DNA of 6,997 nucleotides, from positions 1 through 6,997 of the forward strand of contig JAQUYJ010000050.1 in assembly GCA_028691905.1 (NCBI GenBank). The letters run 5' to 3'. Below the pieces are notes generated by a model that was not told the origin of the DNA, did no database searches, and worked only from the letters and a program-made list of their open reading frames with translations. This document shows, piece by piece, positions 6,111-6,997 of this stretch. Made by a program: the position numbers and the translations under genes. The stretch comes from Bacilli bacterium (GTDB lineage: Bacteria > Bacillota_I > Bacilli_A > ML615J-28 > CAG-698). Numbering within the stretch: the stretch's first letter is position 1; every line of letters begins with the position of its first letter.

Positions 6111-6743
6111 TTGCTTGTTATAAACAGCCAGCACAGCATTTTTAGCTTCATTCGGATCAAAATAATGAGTGATGAAAGATGCAAGTTGCTGGAGGGTATC
6201 TTTGTTGGTATGAAAGATTGGTTTTTTATCCTGACCGAATTCCGGTTTGATTAAAAAAGTAAAGGTTGCAATCTGCATATCTTCATCTAAAATATTGCCC
6301 AGTAATTCCTTGTATTCCAGCGCCTGACGCAATTTCTGATAGTGTTGGAAAGTCTCTTCTTCCCATTTTTCAAAAGAAAACTCGATAATCAAAATCTTGT
6401 CCTGGCAGCAAAGCAAATAATCAATCCGTTTTTTGGAGAAGGGAATTGTGTATTCACTGAAAAGACAGGCTGTGTGAAAAACATAGCGGTTTTTCTTCAG
6501 CATTTTTAAAACTGAATAAATCATGTTGGAACTGTCAAGCCAACTGATGATTTCCAGATCACTTGCCTGGATTCCGCTTTCTCTAGCCAGTTTCTTCAGC
6601 TTGATAAACAGATCAAATGTCTGACAGGCTTCGATCCGGGAAGCAACATTCATATCTCTGATTTGCCAGAGCGATTTTGCTTTTCCCAATTCTGTCCCCA
6701 GATAGGTAAAAGCTTCCTGCAGTGAATCAAATTGAAATAGCAT
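6093..6743 (-). CDS. Hypothetical protein, possible degenerate PD-(D/E)XK nuclease-like domain
   Basis: 216 residues with no family I can name. Seen: a mostly helical N-terminal part (1-95), rich in charged residues, then KKRIDYLLCCQDKILIIEFSFEKW at 104-127, followed by a helix with YQKLRQALEYKELL at 135-148 and strand IATFTFLI. An Asp (D108) followed by a hydrophobic strand ending in Glu (E121), then a helix with Gln and Tyr, is the arrangement of PD-(D/E)XK nucleases. The lysine expected two residues after the Glu is S123, so the fold is a guess and activity doubtful. No signal peptide or membrane segment is visible. A strong AAAGGAGG site lies about 6 bases before the ATG. The gene starts 16 bases after the preceding stop, so the two are probably co-transcribed, and it is separated from the lysine operon by a hairpin and promoter. 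Confidence 0.7.
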   Translation of the reverse strand: MLFQFDSLQEAFTYLGTELGKAKSLWQIRDMNVASRIEACQTFDLFIKLKKLARESGIQASDLEIISWLDSSNMIYSVLKMLKKNRYVFHTACLFSEYTIPFSKKRIDYLLCCQDKILIIEFSFEKWEEETFQHYQKLRQALEYKELLGNILDEDMQIATFTFLIKPEFGQDKKPIFHTNKDTLQQLASFITHYFDPNEAKNAVLAVYNKQNKRTE

Positions 6744-6759
6744 CCTGTCCTCCTTTCTA

Positions 6760-6997
6760 TTAAAATTGAATCGTGCAAGTCAACAGTAAATGGTCGGAGT
6801 ATTGTTCTTTATGTAAACAGATATCACTTATCGGATATGCTGCATTCGTTATGATATTGTCTATCGGAGCCCGGTGGGGCGAACGGTCATCCTGAAAGGT
6901 ATAAAGGGGATTGTTTACGGAATTGGCGCAGTTGACACCTTCCAGACTGTCCCATTCAAAGTGATGGACTGCTTTAGTCCAGTCCGTCACATTAAAA
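6760..6997 (-). CDS. Endonuclease/exonuclease/phosphatase family protein, C-terminal fragment
   Basis: Only the last 78 or so codons are in the window; the frame runs open through the right edge, so the Met at 6990-6988 is internal and not a start. Seen: F-N just before that Met, which fits the end of the family's GDFN motif (the catalytic Asp-Asn); then TDW; PIDNIITN with the Asp of the ID motif at 6861-6859; and finally YSDHLLLTCTIQF, where SDH (6798-6790) supplies the catalytic Asp-His pair close to the C-terminus, as usual. The family includes DNA repair nucleases, sphingomyelinase-like and inositol phosphatase-like hydrolases, so the substrate cannot be told. It lies 16 bases upstream of the hypothetical gene and may share its transcript. 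Confidence 0.75.
   Translation of the reverse strand, partial: FNVTDWTKAVHHFEWDSLEGVNCANSVNNPLYTFQDDRSPHRAPIDNIITNAAYPISDICLHKEQYSDHLLLTCTIQF

Noticed and set aside
6760..6990. A complete 76-residue small protein starting at 6990
   Set aside because: The frame stays open past the ATG to the window edge, the residues before it are F-N as in the GDFN motif, and the rest matches only the C-terminal part of a larger hydrolase.

Overview
The window holds most of a lysine-fermentation operon (the 3-aminomutase / 3,5-diaminohexanoate route), read entirely on the minus strand, so transcription runs from high to low coordinates. The organism looks like an anaerobic, amino-acid-fermenting bacterium of moderate-to-low GC, most likely a Firmicute. 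The grounds are strong AGGAGG-type ribosome binding sites, a consensus TATAAT promoter, very tight gene packing and the pathway itself, which is typical of clostridia, Erysipelotrichia-like bacteria and fusobacteria. I cannot name a genus from the sequence.

Layout in transcription order. At the right edge is the C-terminal end of an endonuclease/exonuclease/phosphatase-family protein (6997-6760). It is followed by a hypothetical protein with a possible, degenerate PD-(D/E)XK nuclease core (6743-6093). A hairpin (6110-6082) overlaps that gene's stop codon and probably ends this unit. A promoter (about 6070-6042) then starts the lysine operon: a MaoC-type enoyl-CoA hydratase (6015-5587), CoA-transferase alpha and beta subunits (5590-4946 and 4946-4302), kal (4305-3919), kce (3931-3110), kdd (3105-2074), kamA (2067-814) and kamB (826 to beyond the left edge). 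All junctions are overlaps or gaps of at most 6 bases, so translational coupling is likely throughout.

How the genes work together. KamA turns L-lysine into L-beta-lysine. The B12-dependent lysine 5,6-aminomutase (KamDE, expected beyond the left edge and implied by KamB) makes 3,5-diaminohexanoate. Kdd oxidatively deaminates this to 5-amino-3-oxohexanoate. Kce uses acetyl-CoA to cleave it into 3-aminobutyryl-CoA and acetoacetate. Kal eliminates ammonia to give crotonyl-CoA. The CoA transferase moves CoA between a C4 acyl-CoA and acetoacetate. The MaoC-like hydratase at the head of the operon is not a required step of the textbook route and may open a 3-hydroxybutyryl-CoA branch. No crotonyl-CoA reductase, electron-transfer flavoprotein, thiolase, transporter or regulator is present in the window.

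The two most interesting details are these. First, kamB has no ATG, GTG or TTG start before its P-loop and appears to start at ATT behind a strong ribosome binding site; a single base difference there would restore both an ATG start and a classic ATGA overlap with kamA. Second, KamA has serine at one of the four cysteine positions that bind the structural zinc in the characterised clostridial enzyme. I saw no wholly new system; this is a recognisable pathway with some unusual variations.
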